DNA of 64,000 nucleotides from Pseudohalocynthiibacter aestuariivivens (GTDB lineage: Bacteria > Pseudomonadota > Alphaproteobacteria > Rhodobacterales > Rhodobacteraceae). Position 1 is the stretch's first letter. Every line of letters begins with the position of its first letter. The stretch spans positions 2,790,001 through 2,854,000 of the forward strand of contig NZ_CP049037.1 of assembly GCF_011040495.1 (NCBI RefSeq), in the 5' to 3' direction. Shown piece by piece: positions 26,213 to 35,330 of the stretch. The notes under the pieces are model-generated. The model was not told where the DNA came from. It saw only the letters and a list, made by a program, of their open reading frames with translations, and ran no database searches. The translations under genes were made by a program, and so were the position numbers.

Positions 26213-27353
26213 GGCACGTATGGCCGCGCTGCGGACACGTCTGGACGAGGCCGGGATAGACGTGGCGCTGATCACGGACGATGACAGCGTTTACTATTTC
26301 ACGGGTTACTATGACTATCTGCACATGGACTTCGGACGGCCGACGATCCTTGTGGTGCCAAAGGACGGTCCCAGCTTGCTCATCACTCCGTCGATGGAAG
26401 AGGACATGGCCCACGCCGCCGCGCGCGTGGACCGGATCGCGTTATGGAATGACGGGCTGGGCGATGAATGGCGTGCCGAACTGCCCGCTGCGCTAAAAAG
26501 TGCAAGCATGATCGGGCTGGAGCCTGACTTGATGCCCCCGCTGGTGCGTGCCTATGTGGACACCCTGCTGGATACCGGGCAGGTTCGTGATGTCGAGCCC
26601 GTCATCGCCGGCCTGCGCATGATCAAATCACCCGAGGAATTACAGCTTGCTCGCCACGCGGGCGCGGTCGCTGGTGCGATGATGTTGGCCGGGCGTGGGG
26701 CAATCGCCGCCGGTGTGGCCGAATACGAGGTGGCGTTGGCCACGTCGCAGGCTGGCACACGCAAGGCCGCAGATCTGCTGGCGACGCACTACGCAGATGC
26801 GGCCATGTCCCCGATGACGCATTTCCTGCAAATCATGGCATCGGGTCCCGAGATCACGAAGCCGCATCACCGTGCCTCGACCCGGATCATGCAATATGGC
26901 GAACCGGTCTTTCTGTGTTTCTGTGGCATGACAAACTTTCACCGGTTCAAGCTGGGGTTTGACCGCACCTTCTGGATTGGTGAAATCACTGATCCCATGC
27001 AGGCCGATGTCTATGCGGTGGCGCTGGCCAGCCAGCAGGCCGCGTTGTCTGTTCTGGAGCCGGGTGTCACAGCCGAAGAGGTACATGCCGCCTACGCAGA
27101 GGTCATTCAGGGTGCGGGGCACACTTACCCGTTCCGCTGTGGGCGTGCGACCGGTTTCAGCTTTCTGGAGGCCCCCCAACTCGTTTATGGCGACAAGACG
27201 ATGCTGCAACCGGGCATGGTACTGGCCGTGGATGGATCGGTCAGTGTTTCCGGCCGGTTTCGGGCGCAGGTGGGCGACAGCTTTATCATCACCGAGGACG
27301 GCTACGAACAGATCACGCACCATCCGAATGCACTGGAAGATATGATTGTCTGA
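26205..27353 (+). CDS. M24-fold (creatinase/Xaa-Pro aminopeptidase-like) protein lacking metal ligands
   Basis: A 382-residue 'pita-bread' protein with the N-terminal creatinase domain (VALITDDDSVYYFTGYYDYLH) and C-terminal M24 domain. Against the classical five ligands: the first Asp is Cys (LCFCG, C240), the second Asp is kept (GFDRTFW, D253), the His of GHGIG is Arg (CGRATGF, R314), the first Glu is Asp (AVDGS, D343) and the last Glu is Gly (QVGDSF, G357). The histidine after the ASGPE segment (H221/H222) remains. The site therefore resembles metal-independent creatinase or ectoine hydrolase rather than an aminopeptidase. GGAGGA precedes ATG 26205. It is coupled to the M20 deacylase and followed by a MaoC-type gene. 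Confidence 0.8.
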   Translation: MFEARMAALRTRLDEAGIDVALITDDDSVYYFTGYYDYLHMDFGRPTILVVPKDGPSLLITPSMEEDMAHAAARVDRIALWNDGLGDEWRAELPAALKSASMIGLEPDLMPPLVRAYVDTLLDTGQVRDVEPVIAGLRMIKSPEELQLARHAGAVAGAMMLAGRGAIAAGVAEYEVALATSQAGTRKAADLLATHYADAAMSPMTHFLQIMASGPEITKPHHRASTRIMQYGEPVFLCFCGMTNFHRFKLGFDRTFWIGEITDPMQADVYAVALASQQAALSVLEPGVTAEEVHAAYAEVIQGAGHTYPFRCGRATGFSFLEAPQLVYGDKTMLQPGMVLAVDGSVSVSGRFRAQVGDSFIITEDGYEQITHHPNALEDMIV

Positions 27354-27377
27354 AGCGGAAGCAAAAGGGCAGGACCC

Positions 27378-27815
27378 ATGTATTTCGATGACCTGAGCGA
27401 AGGCTACACCTTCGAGACAGCCAGCCGCACCCTGCCGCTGGCTGATATTCTCGGTTTTGCTGAACAATGGGATCCACAGCCGTTTCACACTGACGCGGCG
27501 GCGGCGCAGGCCTCGCCCTATGGGGGGATTATCGCCAGCGGGTTTCACACCCTGCTGACCGCCTTTGTACTGTCGCTGGAGGCAGACGTGTGGAACGAGG
27601 CTTCGATGGGGTCGCCCGGTATGGACGCACTGCGCTGGCGGGTCCCCGTGCACCCCGGGGACAGGTTGCACTGCCGGGGTCGCGTGGTCGCCCTGAACCC
27701 GTCCAAGTCGCGCCCGGATCGTGGTCGTGCGGATATTGCCTACGAGGTGATCAATCAGGATGGCACTGTGGTGATGACCTACCAGATCACCCATATCCTG
27801 CGGCGGCGGAGCTAA
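27378..27815 (+). CDS. MaoC-like hot-dog-fold dehydratase
   Basis: A 145-residue single hot-dog domain. The hydratase-2 motif is visible as FAEQWDPQPFHTD (Asp...His catalytic pair), with the downstream Ser/Gly loop PYGGIIASGFHTLLTA. Such proteins hydrate trans-2-enoyl-CoA or mesaconyl/itaconyl-type CoA thioesters. Position, 24 bases after the M24 gene, makes it the third gene of the M20-M24-MaoC operon. It converges on the broken hypothetical gene with only three bases between stops. Confidence 0.85.
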   Translation: MYFDDLSEGYTFETASRTLPLADILGFAEQWDPQPFHTDAAAAQASPYGGIIASGFHTLLTAFVLSLEADVWNEASMGSPGMDALRWRVPVHPGDRLHCRGRVVALNPSKSRPDRGRADIAYEVINQDGTVVMTYQITHILRRRS

Positions 27816-27818
27816 GTG

Positions 27819-28678
27819 TCAACGTTGCTCCGGTATGGCCTGAATGCCGCTCACGACACTTAAGATTAGGTAGGTCGGCATGCGTTTCTTGTTGGTAACG
27901 GCCTCGTCAGCCAGCTTCAGTTTTCGATCAACGTAGGTCACGTCGCGAGGCACATCCAAATTGTAACGTTTCTTTTTGTTGTCCGTTGAAATCAACAGCC
28001 ACTCGCCGCTACGGAGCGGCATGAGGCCTTCGGGTGGGTTCGTCAGAAATGTAAAGGGAGAGTTCCATATCTCGTCATCTTTCTTTTTTCCTCATCAATG
28101 ATGTTGTAGACCGCCATCGCCAACTTGACATATGAATTCCCCAGATCGAGGTCTATCAGACTTTTGGTGTCAGAACCGGTCTGAGAGACGATCAGATTCT
28201 TTGCCATCTCAATGTTTTTCTTTGATGCTCCGTCGAGTTCAGTTAGCGAAACTGTCAATTGGATCTCTGATTTGAAAGGCAGTTTTCGTATCAGGGCACG
28301 ACCTTGGTAGCCTTCGACGCGGGTGTCGTCTTTTTCCCGCAGCACAATGGTCATTCCAATTTCGCCGTTCTCTCCGAGGCTGGCCGATTGAGTTACATCT
28401 GTGCTGGCAGAGAGCGAAAGCGCGACGTCATTCAACCAGAGATCAGGCAAGTCACCGATATAAAATTCTGTGGCATAGATATCGAGAACTCTTTCCGAAC
28501 CGTTCTCAAGGTTTTCAAACGTTTCATTTTGCATGTCTGCAAGGGGCACGACAGTATATGCGCCATTGTTGTCCTTGTTCAGAAAGTAGAGAGACAGAAC
28601 CTGCGCGGGTAATATGGAGGGTGCGATCAGCAGCGACGCAGCGAATGCGAGGAGTTTCAGCGTAATGACCTTTGGCAT
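27819..28678 (-). pseudogene. Secreted hypothetical protein split by a -1 frameshift at an A6 run
   Basis: The 5' part (28043-28678, 211 residues) starts MPKVITLKLLAFAASLLIAP, a signal peptide after a good GGGAG site, and ends abruptly in TRYGTLPLHF after a run of six A (plus-strand T6 at 28084-28089). Adding one A lets the frame continue as DDEIWNSPFTFLTNPPEGL and straight on to the 27819 stop through RSGEWLLISTDNKKKRYNL and VPTYLILSVVS-like sequence of the same style and low GC. The reconstructed product would be about 286 residues and extracytoplasmic. I recognise no family. Real mutation, transcriptional slippage or a homopolymer sequencing error are all possible. It lies downstream of a similarly broken permease gene. 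Confidence 0.65.
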
Positions 28679-28728
28679 GAATAGGACTCCCAAGATATTA
28701 TGGTTGTTTTCAGCACCTCGATCGATCC

Positions 28729-30611
28729 TTAGAATCCAACGTTTAGCATGACCATTGATACAACCAGAAATAGAATCGTCATAATGCCCCCGGACTTGAC
28801 GAAATCTGTCACCTTGTAACCCGCCGGCCCCATGATCAGCGCATTCACCTGATGCGTTGGGATGATAAAGCTGTTGGAAGTTGAAATTGCCACCGTGAGC
28901 GCAAAAACTGCCGGGTCCGCCCCCGCCGCCACCGCGATAGACACCGCCAGCGGCACCAGCAGCACGGTCGCGCCGACATTCGACATCACCAGAGAAAACG
29001 CCGTAGCCAGTATCGCGATACCGGTCTGAAGCGCCCAGATCGGCCAGCCGTCCAGCGCGATCAGGATTTGCTGCGCGATCCATTCGGCGGTGCCAGTATT
29101 CTGCACCGCTTGTCCCAACGGAATAAGGCTCGCCAGCAGGAAAACGGTATTCCAGCCAACGGCGCGATAGGCTTCGTCAATACTCAGCACGCGTGTCAGC
29201 AACATGCCCACAGCCCCGGTGAGCAGACATAGCGACAGGCGGACGTCAGTGAACAGGATCATAGTCAGCGACACGAGAAAGAAAAACAGGGCGTGCCACA
29301 CCTTATGCGGTCGCAGTTCGTCCTGAGGGAAATCGGACGTGACCACCACGTAGTCGCGATCCTGCTTTAGCCGGGTCAGCATGTCCCAGCGCGCATGCGC
29401 CACCAGCATGTCACCGGGTTTAAACTTCACCAGCCCGATGGCTGTGGCTGAATGGTCTTCCGTCTCCACATGGCTCAGCGTTTCCTCGCCCCGGTGAATC
29501 GCCAACAGGCTAAGACCAGTGGTCTTGCGCAGCATCAACTCTCGTGGGCATTTCCCGATTACATGACTGCCGGGGGGATCACGACCTCGGCGATACCGGC
29601 ATTCGTGGGTGCGAATTCTTCGGCAAAAACATCCAGCCGATCCCGCATATGCAGACCGTTGCGGTTGCAGAAATCGCGTACGACCTCTTCTTTTCCGATG
29701 ATCGCCAGACGGCACGGCGCGGCAATTTCGGCCGTCAGGATCTGCACCATCGACACCTTGCCCTTATAGAAGGTCGAGATGATGTAGATGTGATTATTCA
29801 GGTTGATATCGGCCAGTTGCTGCCCGTCCAGCGGTGTACCTTCTGGCACGTCCACTTCGTACACATTGGCCTTCAGGCCATAGACGCGGGCAAGATAGTC
29901 GGACGTGCCCTGTCCCGCTGTGGCATCGGCCTTGGTCACCTTGCCCGGCAAAACCCAGCGCCCGGCCAGCATGAAATAGATAATACCGGTAAGGATCAAC
30001 GCTGCCCCGATGGGTGCGACCGAAAAGAGGCCAAAGGGTTCCATCTGCGCGTCTGCCGACAGTCCTTCGTTCGCCGATTCGATCAGGTCGTTCAGCAGGA
30101 TCAGCGGCGAGGAGCCTACCATCGTCATTGTCCCGCCCAGAATCGCGCAGAACCCCATCGGCATTAGCAACCGGCTCAGCGGGATGCCTGTGCGCGCCGA
30201 AATGCGGCTGACCACAGGCAGGAACAGCGCCGCCGCGCCGACGTTCTGCAAGAAGCTGGAGATCACCCCAACCGTGCCCGATACGATCGGCAATACGCGT
30301 GCTTCGGTCGATCCGCCTCGTTTCAGGATCAATGCGGCGACCTTGTTCATAATGCCGGTCTTGTCTAGGCCCGCGCCCACGATCATCACTGCGATGATCG
30401 AGATGACCGCGTTAGAGGCAAACCCGTCAAAGAGGTGGTTCACATCCGCCAGATTGCCCAGTCCGGGCAGGTAAGACAGGATACCGATCAGCACCAATAC
30501 GAGGATCGCGGCCAGATCGATACGGATGATTTCAGAGACGAATAGAAAGACGGTAAAGCCCAACGCGCCGACCACCACGGCCATCTCAGTGGTGAATGTC
30601 AGTGTCTCCAT
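28729..30611 (-). pseudogene. SLC13-family anion permease with RCK_C domains, split by frameshift at a C6 run
   Basis: The N-terminal part (29559-30611) carries METLTFTTEMAVVVGALGFTVF, several membrane segments, GGTMTMVGSSPLILLNDL (first transport-domain signature) and a TrkA-C/RCK_C-like domain, then stops at IPPAVM. The C-terminal part (28729 to about 29577) resumes as GSHVIGKCPRELMLRKTTGLSLL, a second RCK_C domain, and six or so membrane segments ending TSNSFIIPTHQVNALIMGPAGYK. The switch falls in six G on the plus strand (29572-29577); a seventh would restore ATC CCC CCC GGC. The joined protein of about 627 residues has normal SLC13/CitT-type architecture (dicarboxylate or sulfate transport). 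Cause undecided: mutation or sequencing error. Confidence 0.8.
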
Positions 30612-30937
30612 CCCGTCCCCCGGTTTTTGATCGCGCTGATTTCCCTGTCAGTCTGAATTCGTTCGCCTATTGAAGCGGTAGAGGGCGGGTAAAAGCAAGG
30701 TTTGCCTACGCTGCCGTGCAGCGAGAGAGTTGCCTAGAAACAATCACATCGAGGTTCTGAAAGTCGAACGACGGCTGATTGCTGTGGTTCATGATGCATG
30801 GGATTTTGATTGTCGGGTGTCTACTTTGAGTTCAAGCTATTGCATTATGGCAGCTAAGTGAAAGTCGGCTGTTCCGTTTTTGCCAGTCGATGTAGTTAGG
30901 TTTCGTAACCGTGAGGAAACAAAAAAGGGACTGTGCC
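30612..30937. other. Divergent spacer without visible gene
   Basis: A 326-bp, comparatively AT-rich stretch between the divergent SLC13 permease and deiminase-like genes. It should contain both promoters. I see no convincing short gene, repeat or operator in it; the Shine-Dalgarno of the downstream gene (AAAGGGA) lies at its end. Confidence 0.4.
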
Positions 30938-32008
30938 ATGCAAAGGCGAAAGGTTTTGTTGGGTGGAGGAGCCTTGAGTTTGATGAATTTATCTGGACAG
31001 GCGAATGCGAGCCATCATTCTCGGTATTTTGTCCGGGCAGAAGAAGCCTCGCACCAACGCACCTTTATGCAATGGCCGGTTAATCGTAGCGTTCATCCTG
31101 ACCGGGTCTTTTTAGGCATGGCGCAGCAGACAATCGCCGACATCGCAAATGCAATTGCTGCCTTTGAACCAGTAACAATGCTTGCGGCGCAAGGCGATCA
31201 CTCTGGCGCAAGGGCTAAACTATCCAGCGCCGTTGAGCTTTGGGATATCCCAACTGAAGATCTTTGGTGCAGGGACGCTGGCCCGATTTTCGTGGTGAAC
31301 CCAGACGGTGATCTCGCTGTAAGCCATATCCAGTTTAATGGATGGGGCGGAAAACAAGTTAACCGACGCGACTCGCAGATTGCCGCCCGTGTTGCCGATC
31401 GGCTTGGATTGCGACTGTTGCCAACAGGTTTGGTTGGTGAAGCAGGAGGAGTTGAGCAGGATGGCCACGGTTCGTTGCTTGCCCATGAAAGCAGTTGGGT
31501 AAACGAAAACCGCAATTCGGGACTGTCGCGGGCAGAGATCGAAGCGCGGCTACTCAAGGCTTATGGAGCAAATCGTATGATATGGTCTGAGGGGGTTTGG
31601 GGCGAAGACATTACAGATTATCACATCGACAGTCTCGCGCGTTTCACCGGACCCAATCGGGTGCTGATCAACCTGCCTGATGCGCCGGACATGGACGACC
31701 CATTCCATGCAGCCGCCCTCGATACATATGATCGACTGGTAGCTGCGGGGCTTGAGATAGAGGTTATCCCTGAGCCTCACCGTCGACGGGTGCGTAGCAT
31801 CGACTTTGTGGCATCCTATGCCAATTACTATGTCTGCAATGGGGGTGTCATCGCTGCGCAATTTGGAGACAACGAGACAGACAAAATCGCCAAAGACGCT
31901 TTGGCGCGCCACTATCCAGACCGCGAAATTGTCACGTTGAACGTTGACCCGCTGGGCGAGATGGGCGGCGGTATTCATTGCGCCACGCAACAAATGCCAG
32001 CCGTATGA
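30938..32008 (+). CDS. Agmatine deiminase-like protein with Tat signal
   Basis: A 356-residue member of the bacterial peptidylarginine/agmatine deiminase family (PF04371), which hydrolyses a guanidino group to a ureido group and ammonia. Visible features: HQRTFMQWPVNRSVHPD, WDIPTEDLWCRDAGPIFVV (family D-x-W-x-RDxGP), EAGGVEQDGHGSLLAHESSW, and the nucleophilic Cys near the C-terminus in GGGIHCATQQMP (C348). The start MQRRKVLLGGGALSLMN is a twin-arginine signal ending around ANA, so the enzyme is predicted to be exported folded. That is unlike standard cytoplasmic AguA. ATG 30938 has GGGA seven bases ahead. Lower GC than neighbours. Confidence 0.8.
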   Translation: MQRRKVLLGGGALSLMNLSGQANASHHSRYFVRAEEASHQRTFMQWPVNRSVHPDRVFLGMAQQTIADIANAIAAFEPVTMLAAQGDHSGARAKLSSAVELWDIPTEDLWCRDAGPIFVVNPDGDLAVSHIQFNGWGGKQVNRRDSQIAARVADRLGLRLLPTGLVGEAGGVEQDGHGSLLAHESSWVNENRNSGLSRAEIEARLLKAYGANRMIWSEGVWGEDITDYHIDSLARFTGPNRVLINLPDAPDMDDPFHAAALDTYDRLVAAGLEIEVIPEPHRRRVRSIDFVASYANYYVCNGGVIAAQFGDNETDKIAKDALARHYPDREIVTLNVDPLGEMGGGIHCATQQMPAV

Positions 32009-32339
32009 CGTGGAAGTCGCGCAATGCGCCTTTGATTGAGGCTGTTGCAGCCGCTGCGACGGCCCTCGTCGGCGTCACGGTTTAACTGGAAAAAGCGGAC
32101 CATCTGCAACCAGAACAATCTGCGTGATGCGTATCGTACACACCTTGCCCTTGCTGCGACCTTGCCAGAATTCGCTCAACCAGATGGCGTATGCGATTTG
32201 ATCGAGTCAGAAGATGGTAGGATCTACGTCGCCTTTGTCGATCACCTGCTTTACTCTGCAAAGCAAATGCTGGCTGTCTCTGAAGGATGGGAAACGACCT
32301 TCGTAGCCCAAATCAGCCTTCACTGAATGGCTTCTGCGG
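32009..32339. other. Spacer with a doubtful short plus-strand frame (32036-32326)
   Basis: A 96-codon frame at 32036-32326 is open. Its second half (FAQPDGVCDLIESEDGRIYV and the following hydrophobic stretch) reads like real coding sequence, while its first 30 codons do not. It matches nothing I know. It could be a small gene using a later start or the remnant of a decayed one. There is no Shine-Dalgarno at the first ATG. Nothing else is seen. Confidence 0.3.
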
Positions 32340-32957
32340 CTAACTTCCGTCAGGCGTAATCAGCTTTGCAATCATCGCCTTCGCGCTTTCACTGTTCCAT
32401 TCCGCATCACCCTGCATGCGCGCAATCTCTCGCCCCTCAGGGTCTAGCAGGACAGTGATCGGCAGACCCAGAACCCCCATCTCTCGGGCCAGCGCCTGTT
32501 TCGGGTCGCGGTGTAGCGGTAGATTGTCGACGCCGATCTCGGCAAAGAACGCCTTCATCGCAGGCACCGCATTGCGACCCGTCGCCAGAGTCAAAACCTC
32601 GAAATCATCACCGCCAAATTCGGCCTGCAATTCCGACAGCATCGGCATTTCCTTGCGGCAGGGCGCGCACCATGTGGCCCAGAAATTGAGTAAAACAAAT
32701 CTACCCTTGTAGTCCGCCAGCGTCGCTTCGCCGCCAGCATCGGTGGTAAAGGGCAGTGCGCTGACAGGCTTGGCCACCTTGTGGAACTGTAGTTTCTTCA
32801 TGTCGCCCTCCAGCATCTGCTGATAGGCGCTGTAATTGACTGTGGGACCAGCCGCCTCACCTTCGCCGGATGGGTCGCGCAGGGCCAGAACGGCTACGGC
32901 TGCAATTGCAACGAGGCCAACGCCGATATAAACGATTGCGGAACGTGACAGGGGCAT
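32340..32957 (-). CDS. TlpA/ResA-type periplasmic thiol-disulfide oxidoreductase
   Basis: A 205-residue protein with an N-terminal membrane anchor ([21 protein letters not shown]) and a periplasmic thioredoxin fold carrying WATWCAPC, the active-site CxxC, plus the cis-Pro segment [12 protein letters not shown]. TlpA-like proteins reduce disulfides for cytochrome c or CuA-site maturation. ATG 32957 is preceded by GGAGGA, giving [12 protein letters not shown]. It diverges from argH, with only 25 bases between the two starts, an arrangement often seen in Rhodobacteraceae. Confidence 0.9.
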   Translation of the reverse strand: MPLSRSAIVYIGVGLVAIAAVAVLALRDPSGEGEAAGPTVNYSAYQQMLEGDMKKLQFHKVAKPVSALPFTTDAGGEATLADYKGRFVLLNFWATWCAPCRKEMPMLSELQAEFGGDDFEVLTLATGRNAVPAMKAFFAEIGVDNLPLHRDPKQALAREMGVLGLPITVLLDPEGREIARMQGDAEWNSESAKAMIAKLITPDGS

Positions 32958-32982
32958 TTTTCCTCCGAAGGGAACCAAGGCA

Positions 32983-34374
32983 ATGGCAGACAAATCCTCG
33001 AACCAGATGTGGGGTGGCCGTTTCGCCGCCGGACCCGATGCGATCATGGAGGCAATCAACGCCTCGATCGGGTTTGACAAGCGGATGGCGGCACAGGACA
33101 TCGCCGGATCGCGGGCCCATGCAGCCATGTTGGCACACACCGGCATCGTGAGTGATAGTGATGCCGACGCGATGAGGGAAGGGCTGCTCACGGTCTTGTC
33201 AGAGATCGAGGGCGGGACATTCGAATTTTCGGCCGCACTTGAGGACATTCACATGAATGTCGAGGCGCGGCTGAAGGAAATCATTGGCGCGCCTGCTGGT
33301 CGGCTGCACACGGGTCGGTCGCGCAACGATCAGGTGGCAACGGATTTCAAGCTGTGGGTGCGCGACCAGTTGGATGCAACCGATGCTGCGCTCGTTGCGC
33401 TCTGCCGTGTCTTGCTGACGCAGGCCGAGGCGGGCGCCGATTGGGTGATGCCCGGATTTACCCATCTGCAAACTGCGCAGCCGGTGACGTGGGGCCATCA
33501 CATGATGGCCTATGTCGAAATGCTGGGCCGTGACCTGAGTCGGATGCGCGATGCGCGGGCACGGATGAACGAATGCCCGCTGGGTGCCGCCGCGCTGGCG
33601 GGCACCAGTTTTCCTATCGATCGGGATATGACGGCCGCGGCGCTGGGCTTTGATCGGCCTTCGGCGAACAGCCTCGATGCCGTCAGTGACCGTGATTTTG
33701 CGCTGGAATTCCTCGGTGCGGCCAGTATCTGCGCGATGCACCTTAGCCGTCTGGCGGAAGAGCTGGTGATCTGGTCTTCGGCTCAGTTCCGCTTTGTGAC
33801 GCTAAGTGATCGGTTCTCGACCGGTAGCAGCATTATGCCACAAAAGAAGAACCCCGATGCCGCCGAACTGATCCGCGCCAAGATCGGCCGTATTTTCGGG
33901 GCAAACGTAGCCTTGATGACGGTGATGAAAGGGCTGCCGCTGGCCTATTCCAAGGACATGCAGGAAGATAAGGAACAGGTGTTCGACGCCGCGGATAACC
34001 TGATGCTGGCCCTTGCAGCAATGGAGGGTATGGTGCGCGATATGTCAGCCAACCGCGCATCGCTGGAAGCGGCGGCAGGCAGTGGGTTTTCTACCGCCAC
34101 GGACCTTGCAGATTGGCTGGTGCGGGTTCTGGACATGCCGTTCCGCGAGGCGCATCATGTCACCGGCGCGCTGGTTGCCATGGCCGAGGGTAAGGGATGT
34201 GACCTGCCTGACCTCAGTCTGGAGGACATGCAATCGGTGCATGGCGCGATCCACGCGGATGTGTTTGATGTGTTGGGTGTGCATAATTCGGTTGCTAGCC
34301 GCACCAGCTATGGTGGCACTGCGCCCAGTCAGGTACGTGCGCAGGTGAAACGCTGGCAGGAGGTACTGGGATGA
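32983..34374 (+). CDS. argH: Argininosuccinate lyase
   Basis: Last step of arginine synthesis: argininosuccinate to arginine and fumarate. The 463-residue protein shows [37 protein letters not shown] (His/Asn substrate site), [16 protein letters not shown] and the fumarase/aspartase signature [12 protein letters not shown]. It overlaps the following small lipoprotein gene by four bases. Confidence 0.97.
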   Translation: MADKSSNQMWGGRFAAGPDAIMEAINASIGFDKRMAAQDIAGSRAHAAMLAHTGIVSDSDADAMREGLLTVLSEIEGGTFEFSAALEDIHMNVEARLKEIIGAPAGRLHTGRSRNDQVATDFKLWVRDQLDATDAALVALCRVLLTQAEAGADWVMPGFTHLQTAQPVTWGHHMMAYVEMLGRDLSRMRDARARMNECPLGAAALAGTSFPIDRDMTAAALGFDRPSANSLDAVSDRDFALEFLGAASICAMHLSRLAEELVIWSSAQFRFVTLSDRFSTGSSIMPQKKNPDAAELIRAKIGRIFGANVALMTVMKGLPLAYSKDMQEDKEQVFDAADNLMLALAAMEGMVRDMSANRASLEAAAGSGFSTATDLADWLVRVLDMPFREAHHVTGALVAMAEGKGCDLPDLSLEDMQSVHGAIHADVFDVLGVHNSVASRTSYGGTAPSQVRAQVKRWQEVLG

Positions 34375-34556
34375 GAACTGTAGTATGTGCCGTTGCGCTG
34401 GTCACATTGGCTGCCTGCGGCGTTGATGGCCCGCCCGAGCGGCCAACGGTTGCCACCACCACGACAGTCGGTGTCGGCGACAGTGGCGTAAACACCGGCA
34501 CCAAGGTCTCGGTCTTCAGCGGCAAAGTCACCATGGGTGTGGGCGTCGGTCTCTGA
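34371..34556 (+). CDS. Small lipoprotein downstream of argH
   Basis: A 61-residue lipoprotein with signal [17 protein letters not shown] (lipobox LAAC, lipid-anchored Cys at residue 16). The mature part is tiny: Pro, Thr, Gly and Val-rich, rich in repeated VGVG and TTTT steps. Small lipoproteins after argH are frequent in proteobacteria (the position of the LptM/YifL-type genes before lysA), though lysA is absent here. Translation is coupled to argH by an ATGA overlap. Role unknown. Confidence 0.7.
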   Translation: MRTVVCAVALVTLAACGVDGPPERPTVATTTTVGVGDSGVNTGTKVSVFSGKVTMGVGVGL

Positions 34557-34643
34557 CTTTTGTCAGCATCGGTTGGGCCCGCATTCTATTGCGCCAACCG
34601 ATCGCTTGCGCCATGATTGCGAGCGCAACCGGGAGACATCGAA

Positions 34644-35099
34644 ATGCGGAAATTCATGGTCGTGCTGGATGACAGCCGCGAATGCCTCAATGCCATGCGC
34701 TTTGCCGCGATGCGTGCGGCGCATACCCAAGGCGGCGTCGAGGTGCTGTCGGTCATTCCGCCCGAAGAGTTCAATCACTGGATCGGTGTCGGCGATATCA
34801 TGCGCGAAGAACACCGAGAGCGGATTGAGGCGCATTTCGAGGTGTTCGCGAAGTGGATGCGCGACAAGCAAGGGGTCGACCCGGAACTGGTCATCCGTGA
34901 AGGCGAGCCGGTGACAGAGATCATCGCGCAGGTGAACGCCGATCCCGAAGTCGGCGTTCTGGTGCTGGGGGCGGCCACGGACCGCAAGGGGCCGGGACCG
35001 CTGGTCACGCAACTGACCAAGAATGCCGGATCACTGCCTATCCCGATTACCATCGTGCCGGGTGATCTGAGCAAAGAGCGTCTAGAGGCGATCACCTGA
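34644..35099 (+). CDS. Universal stress protein family protein
   Basis: A 151-residue single-domain UspA-like protein: MRKFMVVLDDSRECLNAMRFA at the nucleotide-binding strand, and a C-terminal VGVLVLGAATDRKGPGPLVTQL that is a variant of the ATP-binding G-x2-G-x9-G(S/T) loop. ATG 34644 follows GGGAG by eight bases. A 26-bp repeat follows nine bases after the stop, then the iron-controlled nfuA promoter, so the gene is its own unit. Confidence 0.85.
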   Translation: MRKFMVVLDDSRECLNAMRFAAMRAAHTQGGVEVLSVIPPEEFNHWIGVGDIMREEHRERIEAHFEVFAKWMRDKQGVDPELVIREGEPVTEIIAQVNADPEVGVLVLGAATDRKGPGPLVTQLTKNAGSLPIPITIVPGDLSKERLEAIT

Positions 35100-35107
35100 C
35101 CGCACCG

Positions 35108-35133
35108 TGAGAGAACTCTGCGAATTTTCTTAC
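35108..35133. repeat. 26-bp dispersed repeat, copy 1
   Basis: This element differs from a second copy at 44159-44184 at two positions; its core AACTCTGCGAATTTTCT (35114-35130) is identical. It lies just behind the universal-stress-protein stop codon. It is an imperfect palindrome centred on CTGCG. No function is assigned. Confidence 0.65.
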
Positions 35134-35255
35134 CTCCGACGGGGATACTGTTGGCCAGAAGAGTGTGAGGGAGCAGGGTTGTTGGGCGGCATAATCGGGC
35201 CTCTGCAGGCGCTGGAAGGCTCACAGCCCGAGTGAGTGCGCCGATTTGGCGCCAG

Positions 35256-35272
35256 TTTAGAATCGTTCCAAA
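35256..35272. promoter_or_regulatory. Irr/ICE-box-like iron regulatory site
   Basis: The 17-mer TTTAGAATCGTTCCAAA matches the alphaproteobacterial Irr (iron control element) pattern TTTAGAAnnnTTCTAAA at all but one base. It ends three bases before a TTGACT -35 element of the nfuA promoter, a position suited to control by the heme-dependent iron regulator Irr. The downstream gene builds Fe-S clusters, which fits. Confidence 0.65.
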
Positions 35273-35274
35273 CC

Positions 35275-35305
35275 TTGACTCTGCGGCGCTGTGCGCGCAT
35301 ATCGA
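35275..35305 (+). promoter_or_regulatory. Putative sigma-70 promoter of nfuA
   Basis: TTGACT at 35275-35280 and a -10-like TATCGA or CATATC at 35299-35305, spaced 18-19 bp, 25 bases ahead of the nfuA start and directly after the iron box. The -10 match is weak. Confidence 0.4.
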
Positions 35306-35330
35306 AACTACGCACAAAAGGACTGATCAC

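Noticed and set aside
26640..27794. 384-codon minus-strand frame across the M24 and MaoC genes
   Set aside because: Antisense to two genes with clear motifs; its own translation is low-complexity His/Gln/Arg sequence.
28081..28090. Programmed -1 ribosomal frameshift on A AAA AAG
   Set aside because: The A-run is in the wrong phase for the canonical heptamer, so a true slip site is not supported; slippage on the homopolymer, mutation or sequencing error fit better.
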